DNA from: JAQIBY01 sp034658655
GTDB taxonomy: Bacteria > Bacteroidota > Bacteroidia > Bacteroidales > ML635J-15
DNA length: 22,741 nt
Assembly (NCBI GenBank): GCA_034658655.1
Contig: JAYEFQ010000030.1
Coordinates: forward strand, 1-22,741
Direction of reading: 5' to 3'
The position numbers were made by a program, and so were the translations under genes. The notes below the pieces were generated by a model. The model was given only the letters and a program-made list of their open reading frames with translations. It was not told the DNA's origin and did not search any database. Positions 1 to 7,001 of the stretch are shown here, piece after piece. Numbering within the stretch: position 1 is the stretch's first letter; each line of letters begins with the position of its first letter.

Positions 1-504
1 GCATGATGGTGCACTTCCACCGGAAACTGACCATTGTAAAGTCATGCAAGCAGAATAGTTGTTACAGTAATACTCACTCACCAAAATCGTGACAGTTCCA
101 GTAAATGTGGCAGTCCAGGTAATGGTAGATTGCAAACTGCAAGCATCATCATTATATGCTAGGCTTGTACCACCACAACTACTACCTGAAAACAAAGTTA
201 ACTGTGTATCAAAACTGGAGTCTCCACAGGTTGTCCATGTATAGGTTGCACCGCTGGTAACATTGAAATAGGCATATTCTCCACCATACATACATGTACT
301 AACTGTGGTAAGCGTAGAGCTTGTAGTGGAAAATGTTCCACTTGGATAGTTAGCATTGCAATTACTACATTGCCCTTTCACTTCCTTCGAAAGCCCGAAG
401 GCTGCAATGAAAACACCTAAAACCATTAGCAGTTTGGCTAAGTTTAAAAACGTTAGGCGGATTGTTTTTTGGCGAATTTGCTTTAACTTAGTTGTGTTTT
501 TCAT
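1..504 (-). CDS. Secreted Cys-rich domain protein, 5' part only (runs off the window edge)
   Basis: An open frame of 168 codons reads without a stop from an ATG at 504 down to base 1, so the C-terminal part lies outside the window. Residues 1-18 are basic (KQIRQK), residues 19-38 are hydrophobic, and VKG-Q at about 42-45 is a plausible signal peptidase I site, so the product is probably exported. The mature part is rich in Ser, Thr, Gly and aromatic residues and has regularly placed cysteines (C46, C49, C71, C93, C110, C122, C147, C153). Its segments TWTTCGDSSFDTQLTLFSG and AYNDDAC resemble a beta-sandwich module found in large Bacteroidota surface proteins, often ones with a type IX secretion C-terminal signal. 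That resemblance is from memory. The C-terminus that would show a sorting signal is not visible. No ribosome binding site is seen, as is usual in this phylum. Export is fairly secure; function is unknown. Confidence 0.75.
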   Translation of the reverse strand, partial: MKNTTKLKQIRQKTIRLTFLNLAKLLMVLGVFIAAFGLSKEVKGQCSNCNANYPSGTFSTTSSTLTTVSTCMYGGEYAYFNVTSGATYTWTTCGDSSFDTQLTLFSGSSCGGTSLAYNDDACSLQSTITWTATFTGTVTILVSEYYCNNYSACMTLQWSVSGGSAPSC

Positions 505-798
505 AACGTCAAATTTTTATGGTTTATCTGTTGTTGTTATTTCATGAGATTTTCCTTTTTAAATTTTCTATCATTTGGTTTATGTTCTGTCTGTCTTAAT
601 CAATTCACATGATAAATATAAGGTGAAAGTTTCTGTGGTAAAGTTTTTTTGATGAACAGATAAAAGTTTGTGGTAAATGGGTGCTTTGAGTTGATGAATG
701 AAGTTGTTGGAGTTTTGAAAAATATACTAATTTTGAAGCATTAAAAAGTGAGACATAAAATCTAACTGCTTTTGTGTTTTGTAGTGATTTAATTTGTT
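505..798. other. Gene-free spacer between divergent genes
   Basis: This AT-rich stretch of 294 bases separates the leftward secreted-protein gene from the rightward nth gene. I see no convincing coding frame, tRNA or long inverted repeat in it. It must hold promoters for both directions, but only the nth one is recognisable (703-735). No exact TAnnTTTG element was found for the leftward gene. Confidence 0.6.
703..735 (+). promoter_or_regulatory. Probable Bacteroidota-type promoter of nth
   Basis: TAATTTTG at 728-735 matches the -7 consensus TAnnTTTG. A GTTG at 703-706, 21 bases upstream, could be the -33 element. The predicted start of transcription, near 741, would give a leader of about 58 bases before the nth ATG. 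The element is short and the region AT-rich, so chance is possible. Confidence 0.4.
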
Positions 799-1446
799 AT
801 GACTAAGAAAGAACGATATCAAAAGGTATTTGACTGGTTTCAAGAGGTAATGCCAATTGTTGAAACTGAATTGGAGTACGGAACTGTGTTTCAATTAGTT
901 GTTGCGGTAGTATTGTCAGCGCAGTGTACCGATAAGCGGGTGAATCAAATTACACCTGATTTATTTACTCGTTATCCCGATGTTAAAGCAATGTCCGAGG
1001 CAAGTCAGGATGAAATTTTGGATTACGTAAAGTCCTGTTCATACCCTAACAGCAAAGCCGGATATTTGATGAAACTATCAAAAATGTTGATGAATGATTT
1101 TGATGGGGAAGTCCCAAATGATTTTGTCGCTTTGCAAAAATTACCGGGGGTCGGTAGAAAAACTGCCAATGTGATTATGTCGGTTGCTTTTAAACAGCCG
1201 ACAATGGCGGTTGATACTCATGTTTTTCGGGTTTCCGAGCGTATCGGTTTAACATATCGAGCGAAAAATCCGTTGCAGGCAGAAAAACAATTAGTGAAAT
1301 TTATTCCAAAACATTTATTGCATGACGCTCATCATTGGTTAATTCTGCACGGACGATATGTGTGTGTGGCGCGAAACCCAAAATGTAACAAATGCGGACT
1401 AACAACATGGTGTAAATTTTATGCAAAGCAAAATGTTAGTAAGTAA
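799..1446 (+). CDS. nth: Endonuclease III (DNA glycosylase / AP lyase)
   Basis: This enzyme of base-excision repair removes oxidised pyrimidines and nicks the abasic site by beta-elimination. The 215 residues are the normal length. The helix-hairpin-helix LPGVGRKTANV lies at 115-125 and includes the catalytic lysine K121. The catalytic aspartate is D139 in VDTHVFRV. The [4Fe-4S] cluster ligands are complete with the canonical C-X6-C-X2-C-X5-C spacing (C189, C196, C199, C205). LSAQCTDKRVNQ at 39-50 is the usual N-terminal signature. The start is the first ATG of the frame and precedes the conserved N-terminal helix. The gene is followed after 54 bases by argS, which seems to have its own promoter. 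Nothing is missing, and I expect a functional enzyme. Confidence 0.96.
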   Translation: MTKKERYQKVFDWFQEVMPIVETELEYGTVFQLVVAVVLSAQCTDKRVNQITPDLFTRYPDVKAMSEASQDEILDYVKSCSYPNSKAGYLMKLSKMLMNDFDGEVPNDFVALQKLPGVGRKTANVIMSVAFKQPTMAVDTHVFRVSERIGLTYRAKNPLQAEKQLVKFIPKHLLHDAHHWLILHGRYVCVARNPKCNKCGLTTWCKFYAKQNVSK

Positions 1447-1481
1447 ATCAATTTTATTTTCTTCAAATAAAAGAACAAACC

Positions 1482-1489
1482 TATATTTG
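1482..1489 (+). promoter_or_regulatory. -7 element upstream of argS; bears on the choice of start
   Basis: TATATTTG matches TAnnTTTG exactly, but no good -33 TTTG is found about 19 bases upstream. Transcription would start near 1495. That leaves about 20 bases before the ATG at 1516, but only about 6 before the TTG at 1501, so this site favours the ATG. Confidence 0.4.
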
Positions 1490-1500
1490 CAGGCTGAAAT

Positions 1501-3297
1501 TTGAATCTTGAGATTATGAGAAGACGGATTAAGGAAATTGTAGTTGAAGCAGTTGAGGTGCTTTACGGACAAACAATTGAACCAGATATTGTGCAGGTTC
1601 AGCGTACGTTAAAGACCTTTACCGGTGATTTGACAATTGTTGTTTTTCCTTTTGTGAAAATCGCTCGTAAAAAACCTGAAGATGTTGGGAATGATATTGG
1701 CCTGTATTTGAAAAATAAATTAGACAATGTTTCATCATATAATGTGATTAAAGGGTTTCTTAATTTGACATTTAATTCAGAATATTGGTTAGAGCGATTG
1801 AATTTACTTCATCGTGATTTTAACGGTAGTTTGACACTGAACAGTCCCGAAAAAATCATGGTAGAATTTTCGTCTCCAAACACAAATAAACCATTGCATC
1901 TTGGACATATCCGTAACAATTTGATTGGCGATTCGGTTTCCAGAATTTTAAAAGCTGCTGGACATGAGGTGGTTCGTGTAAATTTGGTGAATGATAGGGG
2001 AATTCATATTTGTAAATCAATGCAGGCGTATTTGGATTTTGATCCGAACGGCTCACCCGAAAAAGCGGGAATGAAAGGGGACAAATATGTTGGGGATCTT
2101 TATGTAAAATTTGATTTACAATACAAAGGTCAAATTGCCGATCTTGTTGAGTTGGGAAATTCTGAAGATGATGCCAAACAAAAGGCTCCTATTATGCAGG
2201 CAGCGAAAAGCATGTTGCAGAAATGGGAAGCAGGTGATGCAGACGTACATGCGTTGTGGGAAAAAATGAATAATTGGGTGTATGCCGGTTTTGATAAGAC
2301 TTACGACCGACTCGGAATTACATTTGATCAGGTTTATCACGAGTCGGAAACCTATAAATCAGGGCGTGAAATTGTGCTTGACGGATTAAAACGTGATGTG
2401 TTTTATAAACGTGATGATGGCTCAATTTGGTCGGACCTTACCGACGATAAATTGGATGAAAAAATAGTGCTTCGTGCTGATGGAACCTCGTTGTATATGA
2501 CTCAGGATATTGGTACGGCAGTGGCTCGTTTTGAAAATTATCAGCTGGATCGTCATATTTACGTGGTTGGAAATGAGCAGAATTATCATTTTCAGGTGCT
2601 ACGTCTCATATTATCAAAACTTGGATATGCATGGGCTGATAAAATTCAACACATGTCATACGGGATGGTAGAACTGCCCGAAGGAAAAATGAAATCCCGC
2701 GAAGGCAAGGTGGTTGATGCTGATGATTTAATTGAGGAAATGATCAGTAATAGTGCCGAAATGTCTCGTGAACTTGGGAAACTAGGCGATTTGCCGGAGT
2801 CTGAACAGGAAAATGTACATCGCATGATTGCTTTGGGTGCACTTAAGTATTTCATTCTCAAAGTAGATCCCAAAAAACAGATGGTATTTAATCCGAAGGA
2901 ATCCATTGATTTTAACGGACATACTGGTCCGTTTATTCAATATACACATGCAAGAATTCGCTCGGTTGTAAGAAAAGCTGCGAAAATGAATATCAAGGTT
3001 CCTTTTATGATTTCCGAAGATACCATCATGAATGAGAATGAGCTTGATTTGATAAAAACAATTGATCAGTTTGAGCTTGTTTTGCAAGAAGCTGCCCAAT
3101 TACTTGATCCCGGAATGATTGCGAATTATGCGTATGAATTAGCGAAAGATTTTAATCATTATTACCATGACTATTCAATCTTAAAAGCACAAGAAGGGAA
3201 AATCTTGCAAACTCGGTTGTTTTTGGCAGATCAAGTGTCGAAAAATTTAAAGTACGCAATGGCATTGCTGGGAATTGAAGTCCCCGAGAAAATGTAA
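1501..3297 (+). CDS. argS: Arginyl-tRNA synthetase
   Basis: This class I aminoacyl-tRNA synthetase charges tRNA-Arg in the cytoplasm. With the TTG at 1501 it has 598 residues, normal for the family. Residues about 1-105 form the Arg-specific N-terminal domain. The catalytic Rossmann domain follows, with the HIGH motif as HLGH at 133-136 (in PLHLGHIRNN) and the KMSKS loop as KMKSR at 396-400. The C-terminal anticodon-binding DALR helical domain begins at about 480; THARIRSV marks its start. The start is uncertain. TTG at 1501 gives MNLE, like the MNIE or MKIE starts of relatives, whereas ATG at 1516 gives MRRRIKE and fits the -7 element at 1482-1489 better. Downstream lies a repeat-filled convergent spacer. 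Confidence 0.95.
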   Translation: MNLEIMRRRIKEIVVEAVEVLYGQTIEPDIVQVQRTLKTFTGDLTIVVFPFVKIARKKPEDVGNDIGLYLKNKLDNVSSYNVIKGFLNLTFNSEYWLERLNLLHRDFNGSLTLNSPEKIMVEFSSPNTNKPLHLGHIRNNLIGDSVSRILKAAGHEVVRVNLVNDRGIHICKSMQAYLDFDPNGSPEKAGMKGDKYVGDLYVKFDLQYKGQIADLVELGNSEDDAKQKAPIMQAAKSMLQKWEAGDADVHALWEKMNNWVYAGFDKTYDRLGITFDQVYHESETYKSGREIVLDGLKRDVFYKRDDGSIWSDLTDDKLDEKIVLRADGTSLYMTQDIGTAVARFENYQLDRHIYVVGNEQNYHFQVLRLILSKLGYAWADKIQHMSYGMVELPEGKMKSREGKVVDADDLIEEMISNSAEMSRELGKLGDLPESEQENVHRMIALGALKYFILKVDPKKQMVFNPKESIDFNGHTGPFIQYTHARIRSVVRKAAKMNIKVPFMISEDTIMNENELDLIKTIDQFELVLQEAAQLLDPGMIANYAYELAKDFNHYYHDYSILKAQEGKILQTRLFLADQVSKNLKYAMALLGIEVPEKM

Positions 3298-3315
3298 ACT
3301 TTATTTCCTTAATTT

Positions 3316-3354
3316 CTTAATGGTGAAAAGGAAGGAGACATTAAGTTCATTAAG
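3316..3354. repeat. CTTAATG / CATTAAG inverted and direct repeats
   Basis: CTTAATG at 3316-3322 is the reverse complement of CATTAAG at 3339-3345, and CATTAAG recurs at 3348-3354. The 7-base stem with a 16-base loop lies 19 bases after the argS stop. It could form at the argS mRNA end, but there is no T-tract, so I do not call it a terminator. Confidence 0.45.
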
Positions 3355-3400
3355 CAATTAAGAATATTAAGAAGAAAAGCATCAAATGACAAAACTTGTC

Positions 3401-3455
3401 TCCGCTAGCAGTCGGCCTGTGCGACTACCGGCGTAACAGGCAGACTTTTGGCGGA
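3401..3455. repeat. GC-rich interspersed hairpin element
   Basis: The arms AGTCGGCCTGT (3410-3420) and ACAGGCAGACT (3436-3446) pair at 10 of 11 positions around a 15-base loop. An outer TCCGC (3401-3405) pairs with GCGGA (3451-3455). The GC-rich composition stands out against the AT-rich surroundings. The element resembles REP-like or MITE-like palindromes common between genes in Bacteroidota; that resemblance is from memory. Confidence 0.6.
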
Positions 3456-3533
3456 TCCCAAATAACAAATCCTAAATAAGCACCAATTTATCAAAAATTG
3501 AACTCCAAACGGTTGCATTGTGTTAAACCTCTA

Positions 3534-3678
3534 ACAGATTTTACTTCGGCTAGCTTTGCGCATCGCTCAGTCACTCCACTTCGTTGCGTTCCGTCGAAAT
3601 GACATTTTTTGAAGTTTTCTCCCATCCTGCCACGTATGGCGGTCATTTCGAATCGCTAGTCAGTGGTGAGAAATCTGT
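3534..3678. repeat. Nested long inverted repeat
   Basis: ACAGATTT (3534-3541) pairs with AAATCTGT (3671-3678), and CGAAATGAC (3595-3603) pairs with GTCATTTCG (3642-3650). The pairs are nested and share a centre around 3622. The left arm carries about 50 extra bases between its two blocks and the right arm about 20, so the copy looks asymmetric and partly decayed. Such elements are frequent in intergenic DNA of this phylum. Confidence 0.6.
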
Positions 3679-3714
3679 GAGAATAAAGCATCAAATACGT
3701 GAAACAATATTTTT

Positions 3715-3840
3715 GTTATACCACTTTAAAATCAAAAATGCCGGTATAATGCCGATGTAGATTCAACACCGATAGGCAAAGTATATCGGTAGTTTTGAAT
3801 CACAATCGGTGTTATACCATTTATTAATCACATATCGGTA
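3715..3840. repeat. Cluster of short ATCGGT/ACCGAT and GTTATACCA repeats
   Basis: GTTATACCA occurs directly repeated at 3715-3723 and 3811-3819. TATCGGTA occurs at 3784-3791 and 3833-3840. AACACCGAT (3765-3773) is an exact inverted partner of ATCGGTGTT (3805-3813), and GATTCAA (3760-3766) of TTGAATC (3795-3801). The cluster abuts the 3' end of the aminotransferase gene and could fold in its mRNA tail. Function is unknown. Confidence 0.5.
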
Positions 3841-5037
3841 TTAGATTGTTCTCCCTGGATAGGCTTTCAATCCTTCTTCAAGACATTGCATCGCATTTTC
3901 CAAATCAGATTTGTTTAACACATATGCAATTCGCACTTCGTTTTTTCCAAGTCCGGGCGTGCTGTAAAATCCTGATGCAGGTGCCATCATAACGGTTTGT
4001 TTGTTATAATCAAAGCTTTCGAGCATCCATTGAGAGAAAATATCTGCATCGTCAACCGGTAATGAAACCACGGTGTAAAATGCACCTTTTGGCATTGGTG
4101 ACTTAACGCCTTGCATTTCATTCAGACGATTCACCATATAATCGCGACGTGCCATGTACTCTTGATATACTTCGTCAAAATAATCACTCGGTGTGTCAAT
4201 TGCAGCTTCTGATGCAACTTGTCCAAGATATGGAGGGCAAAGTCTAGCCTGAGCAAATTTCAAAACCGCTTTAAGGATGTCTTTATTTTTAGTTACAAGG
4301 CATCCGACACGGACACCGCACATGCTGTATCTTTTTGAGACGGAATCTAACATGATAACATGGTTTTCGAGCCCAAGATTCATGGCTGAAAAATGGCTGT
4401 TTCCATCATAACAAAATTCGCGATAAACTTCATCAGAGAAAAGATAGAGGTCGTGTTTTTTTACGATGTGTGCAAGTGCTTTCAATTCCTCTTCTGAATA
4501 CAAATAACCGGTTGGATTGTTTGGATTACAAATTACAATGCCTTTTGTTTTTTCCGTAATCAAAGCTTCAAAATCCTCAATCGGAGGTAAGGCAAAATTA
4601 TTTTCGATGGATGAAGTTACTGGAACGACATTAACCCCTGCGCTAACAGCAAATCCAATGTAGTTAGCATAAAACGGTTCAGGAATAATGACCTCGTCAC
4701 CAGGGTTCATGCATGACAAAAATCCAAAGGTTATGGCTTCGGAACCGCCTGTTGTAATGAGAATCTCATTATGATCTACAGGGATGTCAATATTTTGATA
4801 ATATCCGGCGAGTTTTTTACGATACGATTCGTTTCCTGCAGAATGACTGTACGCAAACACTTTGTTATCTAAATTTTTGATAGCATCAAGTGATACTTTT
4901 GGCGTTTCAATGTCTGGTTGTCCGATATTGAGATGATATACTTTTTTTCCTTGTTTTTTTGCTTCTTCTGCATACGGAACTAAGCGGCGGATTGGTGATT
5001 CTGGCATTGCTTGTGCTTTTTTTGATATTCCTGGCAT
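3841..5037 (-). CDS. Class I PLP-dependent aminotransferase (aspartate aminotransferase-like)
   Basis: This cytoplasmic fold-type I transaminase has 398 residues, normal for the AspC/AspB-like group. The PLP lysine is K235 in SVSKRYSMCGVRVG. The cofactor pocket also shows NPNNPTG (171-177), D202 and Y205 in SDEVYREF, and the substrate carboxylate-binding arginine R369 in VRIAYV. The N-terminal LNIGQPDIETP (36-46) is the usual dimer and substrate loop. The motifs place it in the broad aspartate/aromatic aminotransferase group, but the true amino donor cannot be read from them, so I give no symbol. It is the last gene of the minus-strand run and starts 25 bases after the DUF1573 gene, so it is probably co-transcribed with envelope genes, an unexpected partner set. 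It ends directly against the ATCGGT repeat cluster. Confidence 0.93.
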   Translation of the reverse strand: MPGISKKAQAMPESPIRRLVPYAEEAKKQGKKVYHLNIGQPDIETPKVSLDAIKNLDNKVFAYSHSAGNESYRKKLAGYYQNIDIPVDHNEILITTGGSEAITFGFLSCMNPGDEVIIPEPFYANYIGFAVSAGVNVVPVTSSIENNFALPPIEDFEALITEKTKGIVICNPNNPTGYLYSEEELKALAHIVKKHDLYLFSDEVYREFCYDGNSHFSAMNLGLENHVIMLDSVSKRYSMCGVRVGCLVTKNKDILKAVLKFAQARLCPPYLGQVASEAAIDTPSDYFDEVYQEYMARRDYMVNRLNEMQGVKSPMPKGAFYTVVSLPVDDADIFSQWMLESFDYNKQTVMMAPASGFYSTPGLGKNEVRIAYVLNKSDLENAMQCLEEGLKAYPGRTI

Positions 5038-5062
5038 AATTTTATTATTTTATTGTTATTAC

Positions 5063-5464
5063 TTAATTTGTTTCTTGATTTTTAGCTTGTTTTACATTCC
5101 CTTGAATGAGTAATTTTATAGGTTGATTTGATAAATTCGTGAAAACATAAATAGATTTACTGAATTTTCCCGGAATGCTTGTGTCGTAACTGATTTTAAT
5201 GCTTCCTTTCCGATTTTTCTTTATAGGAGACTTTATCCAATCCATTGCAGCACATCCGCATTTTGCTTTCACATTTGTTATAATGAGTACTGAATCTGAT
5301 ATATTTTTAAATATGAAATCATGTGTTGCTTCTTCGTTATAGTCTAAGGTTCCAAAATTATATTCATAATGCTTGAAAATTAGTTTTGGCGATTGTCCGA
5401 TTTGTGCAAAGGACAAGCTTCCAAAACAAAGCATCAATATTATATACAGTCCTGTTTGTTTCAT
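5063..5464 (-). CDS. DUF1573 domain protein, exported
   Basis: A small protein of 133 residues. Residues 1-20 are a clean signal peptide (MKQTGLYIILMLCFGSLSFA, cleavage before QIGQ). The rest is a single DUF1573-type immunoglobulin-like beta-sandwich: YNFGTLDYNEEATHDFIFKN at about 35-54, then KCGCAA at 68-73 with the paired cysteines C69 and C71 characteristic of this family, and a C-terminal strand IKLLIQGNV. DUF1573 proteins are common in Bacteroidota and planctomycetes, and their molecular role is not established. It follows the beta-propeller gene after 51 bases and precedes the aminotransferase after 25, so all three are probably in one transcript. Periplasmic location is inferred from the signal peptide; there is no lipobox. 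Confidence 0.88.
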   Translation of the reverse strand: MKQTGLYIILMLCFGSLSFAQIGQSPKLIFKHYEYNFGTLDYNEEATHDFIFKNISDSVLIITNVKAKCGCAAMDWIKSPIKKNRKGSIKISYDTSIPGKFSKSIYVFTNLSNQPIKLLIQGNVKQAKNQETN

Positions 5465-5515
5465 AATTCGGCTGCTAAGTTAAGCAATTAAAAAAACATT
5501 TTACATGAAAAATAG

Positions 5516-6994
5516 CTATTCCTTAACATGCTTTTCACCAAAACAGTAGAGGTACCCATCGCGGCAAGCAATATAAACTTTTCCGTCATGAAATACGGGT
5601 GTTGATTCAAAAATTCCAGGATAATGATCAACCCGTTCAAAATTGCATAAATCATTATATTTGAACAAGTGAATACCTTTGTATCCGGCGACAAGTAATG
5701 TATTTTCAGTCATAATCGGAGTGGAAATTCCGGGCCCGGTTTCGTATTGAAATGCAAGTTGCGGCATGCGATAATAGTGTTTTTCTAATGGTCCTAATGT
5801 GCTGTCTTTCGTTGTAAATTCATGATCAATCACATACAAATTTCCGTCAATTGCTTGAACTGCAGCAAGCCCATTATCTGCGATGTTGATATAAGCATCG
5901 TTAATACAGGCAGAGCCAAGAATTCCACCATCCCAGGATTCAAATTCTTTATTTTCAGTCGGGAAATACCAGACTACAGATTTTTCAGGTGGTTTTGACG
6001 GATCAAATTTGAAAACGCCACCTTTTCCAGAGATATATTGTTTTTCGATGGTGACAATTAAGCAGGAGTCATTAGTAACAACAGGTGTGCCATCCATATC
6101 TGCACCGGTATAAAACGCCCAGTCAACGCTGTCTGTTTTAATGTTGTAGCCTTTAATCCATCCTGAGCCTGAGCACATATAAATTCTGTCCCCTAGCAAG
6201 GTGGGCGATGCTTCCATAATCATATTGTTATAATGTTTATAGGCATCTTCATCTGTGTACATTTTAATTAAATCATACACTTTTGGTTCATTTTTGCCAT
6301 TGACAATTGTCCCACAATCCGGACGAGGATCGGCAATCAGAAAATATCCGTTTTCAAGGGGTAAATAAAAGGTGTCTTGATAAACAATTGGGCTGCCATC
6401 GACATCACGGCTGTAACATCGGGTTCGTTTTGAGTTATAATACCAAAGTGATTTTCCTGTTAAATAAGAAATTGCTCGCAAACTGTGGATGGTTGGTGAA
6501 TTTATTGTATTCTGATTTCCTTTTCGTGATCCTTGAAAAATCATAAATCGGTTATCTCCCCAAGTGTAAGTATTTTCCCAGAAAGATGGACTTCCTTTAA
6601 TGACATCATCATATTTATATCGCCATACCTCTTCGCCGGTTTCAGCATTGATTTTATAGAGATTATGTGAGTAGGAGGGTTGGACAAGAAAATATGAGCT
6701 GTCTTCACGAATAATTGCCGGTTGCCCTGTCCATCCTGCGCCGTACCAAAGCATGAAATCATAGGGCTTGCTGGGGATTTGTGTTTCTCCGTTGCCGAGA
6801 TTGAATTTCCAAATGACATCTAATTTATCAGGAGCTTTATCACCATAATAATTTCGATGATGATTTCCTAGATAGGTTGTTATGATAGCCTCAATATCCG
6901 GTGTTGGAATACTATGAGTTGGTTTTGCTTTTTGTGAAAAAACAGGAGAGATAAAAAGACTTATGCAAAGGACAAAAAGCGCTGTTTTTATCAT
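5516..6994 (-). CDS. Exported PQQ-type beta-propeller protein
   Basis: The 492 residues begin with a signal peptide (MIKTALFVLCISLFISPVFS, cleavage before Q21). The mature protein has repeated beta-propeller blades of the PQQ/YVTN type. Recognisable blade ends include TGEEVWRYKYDD, TGKSLWYYNS, TDSVDWAFYTGADMDGTPVV, PIMTENTLLVAGYKGIHLF and PVFHDGKVYIACRDGYLYCFG. No quinoprotein dehydrogenase active-site set can be identified and there is no haem-binding CXXCH, so it is more likely a structural or binding propeller, as in BamB-like proteins, than an alcohol dehydrogenase. That distinction is inference. It starts 7 bases after the M23 peptidase stop, indicating co-transcription from the promoter at 8040-8070. 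Location is predicted to be the periplasm. The substrate or partner is unknown. Confidence 0.88.
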   Translation of the reverse strand: MIKTALFVLCISLFISPVFSQKAKPTHSIPTPDIEAIITTYLGNHHRNYYGDKAPDKLDVIWKFNLGNGETQIPSKPYDFMLWYGAGWTGQPAIIREDSSYFLVQPSYSHNLYKINAETGEEVWRYKYDDVIKGSPSFWENTYTWGDNRFMIFQGSRKGNQNTINSPTIHSLRAISYLTGKSLWYYNSKRTRCYSRDVDGSPIVYQDTFYLPLENGYFLIADPRPDCGTIVNGKNEPKVYDLIKMYTDEDAYKHYNNMIMEASPTLLGDRIYMCSGSGWIKGYNIKTDSVDWAFYTGADMDGTPVVTNDSCLIVTIEKQYISGKGGVFKFDPSKPPEKSVVWYFPTENKEFESWDGGILGSACINDAYINIADNGLAAVQAIDGNLYVIDHEFTTKDSTLGPLEKHYYRMPQLAFQYETGPGISTPIMTENTLLVAGYKGIHLFKYNDLCNFERVDHYPGIFESTPVFHDGKVYIACRDGYLYCFGEKHVKE

Positions 6995-7001
6995 AATTGC
7001 A

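Larger units (their letters stand above)
3298..3840. other. Gene-free convergent spacer made of several repeat elements
   Basis: These 543 bases between argS and the oppositely oriented aminotransferase gene contain no plausible gene. The stretch is a patchwork: an AT-rich CTTAATG/CATTAAG hairpin area (3316-3354), a GC-richer hairpin (3401-3455), a nested long inverted repeat (3534-3678) and a cluster of ATCGGT-type repeats (3715-3840). A 12-base direct repeat AAAGCATCAAAT brackets the middle two (3376-3387 and 3685-3696). No classical hairpin-plus-T-tract terminator is evident for either gene. Confidence 0.7.

Noticed and set aside
356..547. Plus-strand open frame of 63 codons with a hydrophobic C-terminus
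   Set aside because: It lies antisense to the signal peptide region of the leftward secreted-protein gene, which has far better coding evidence.
2646..3099. Two antisense open frames within argS
   Set aside because: They are opposite a well-conserved argS coding region and have no recognisable domains.
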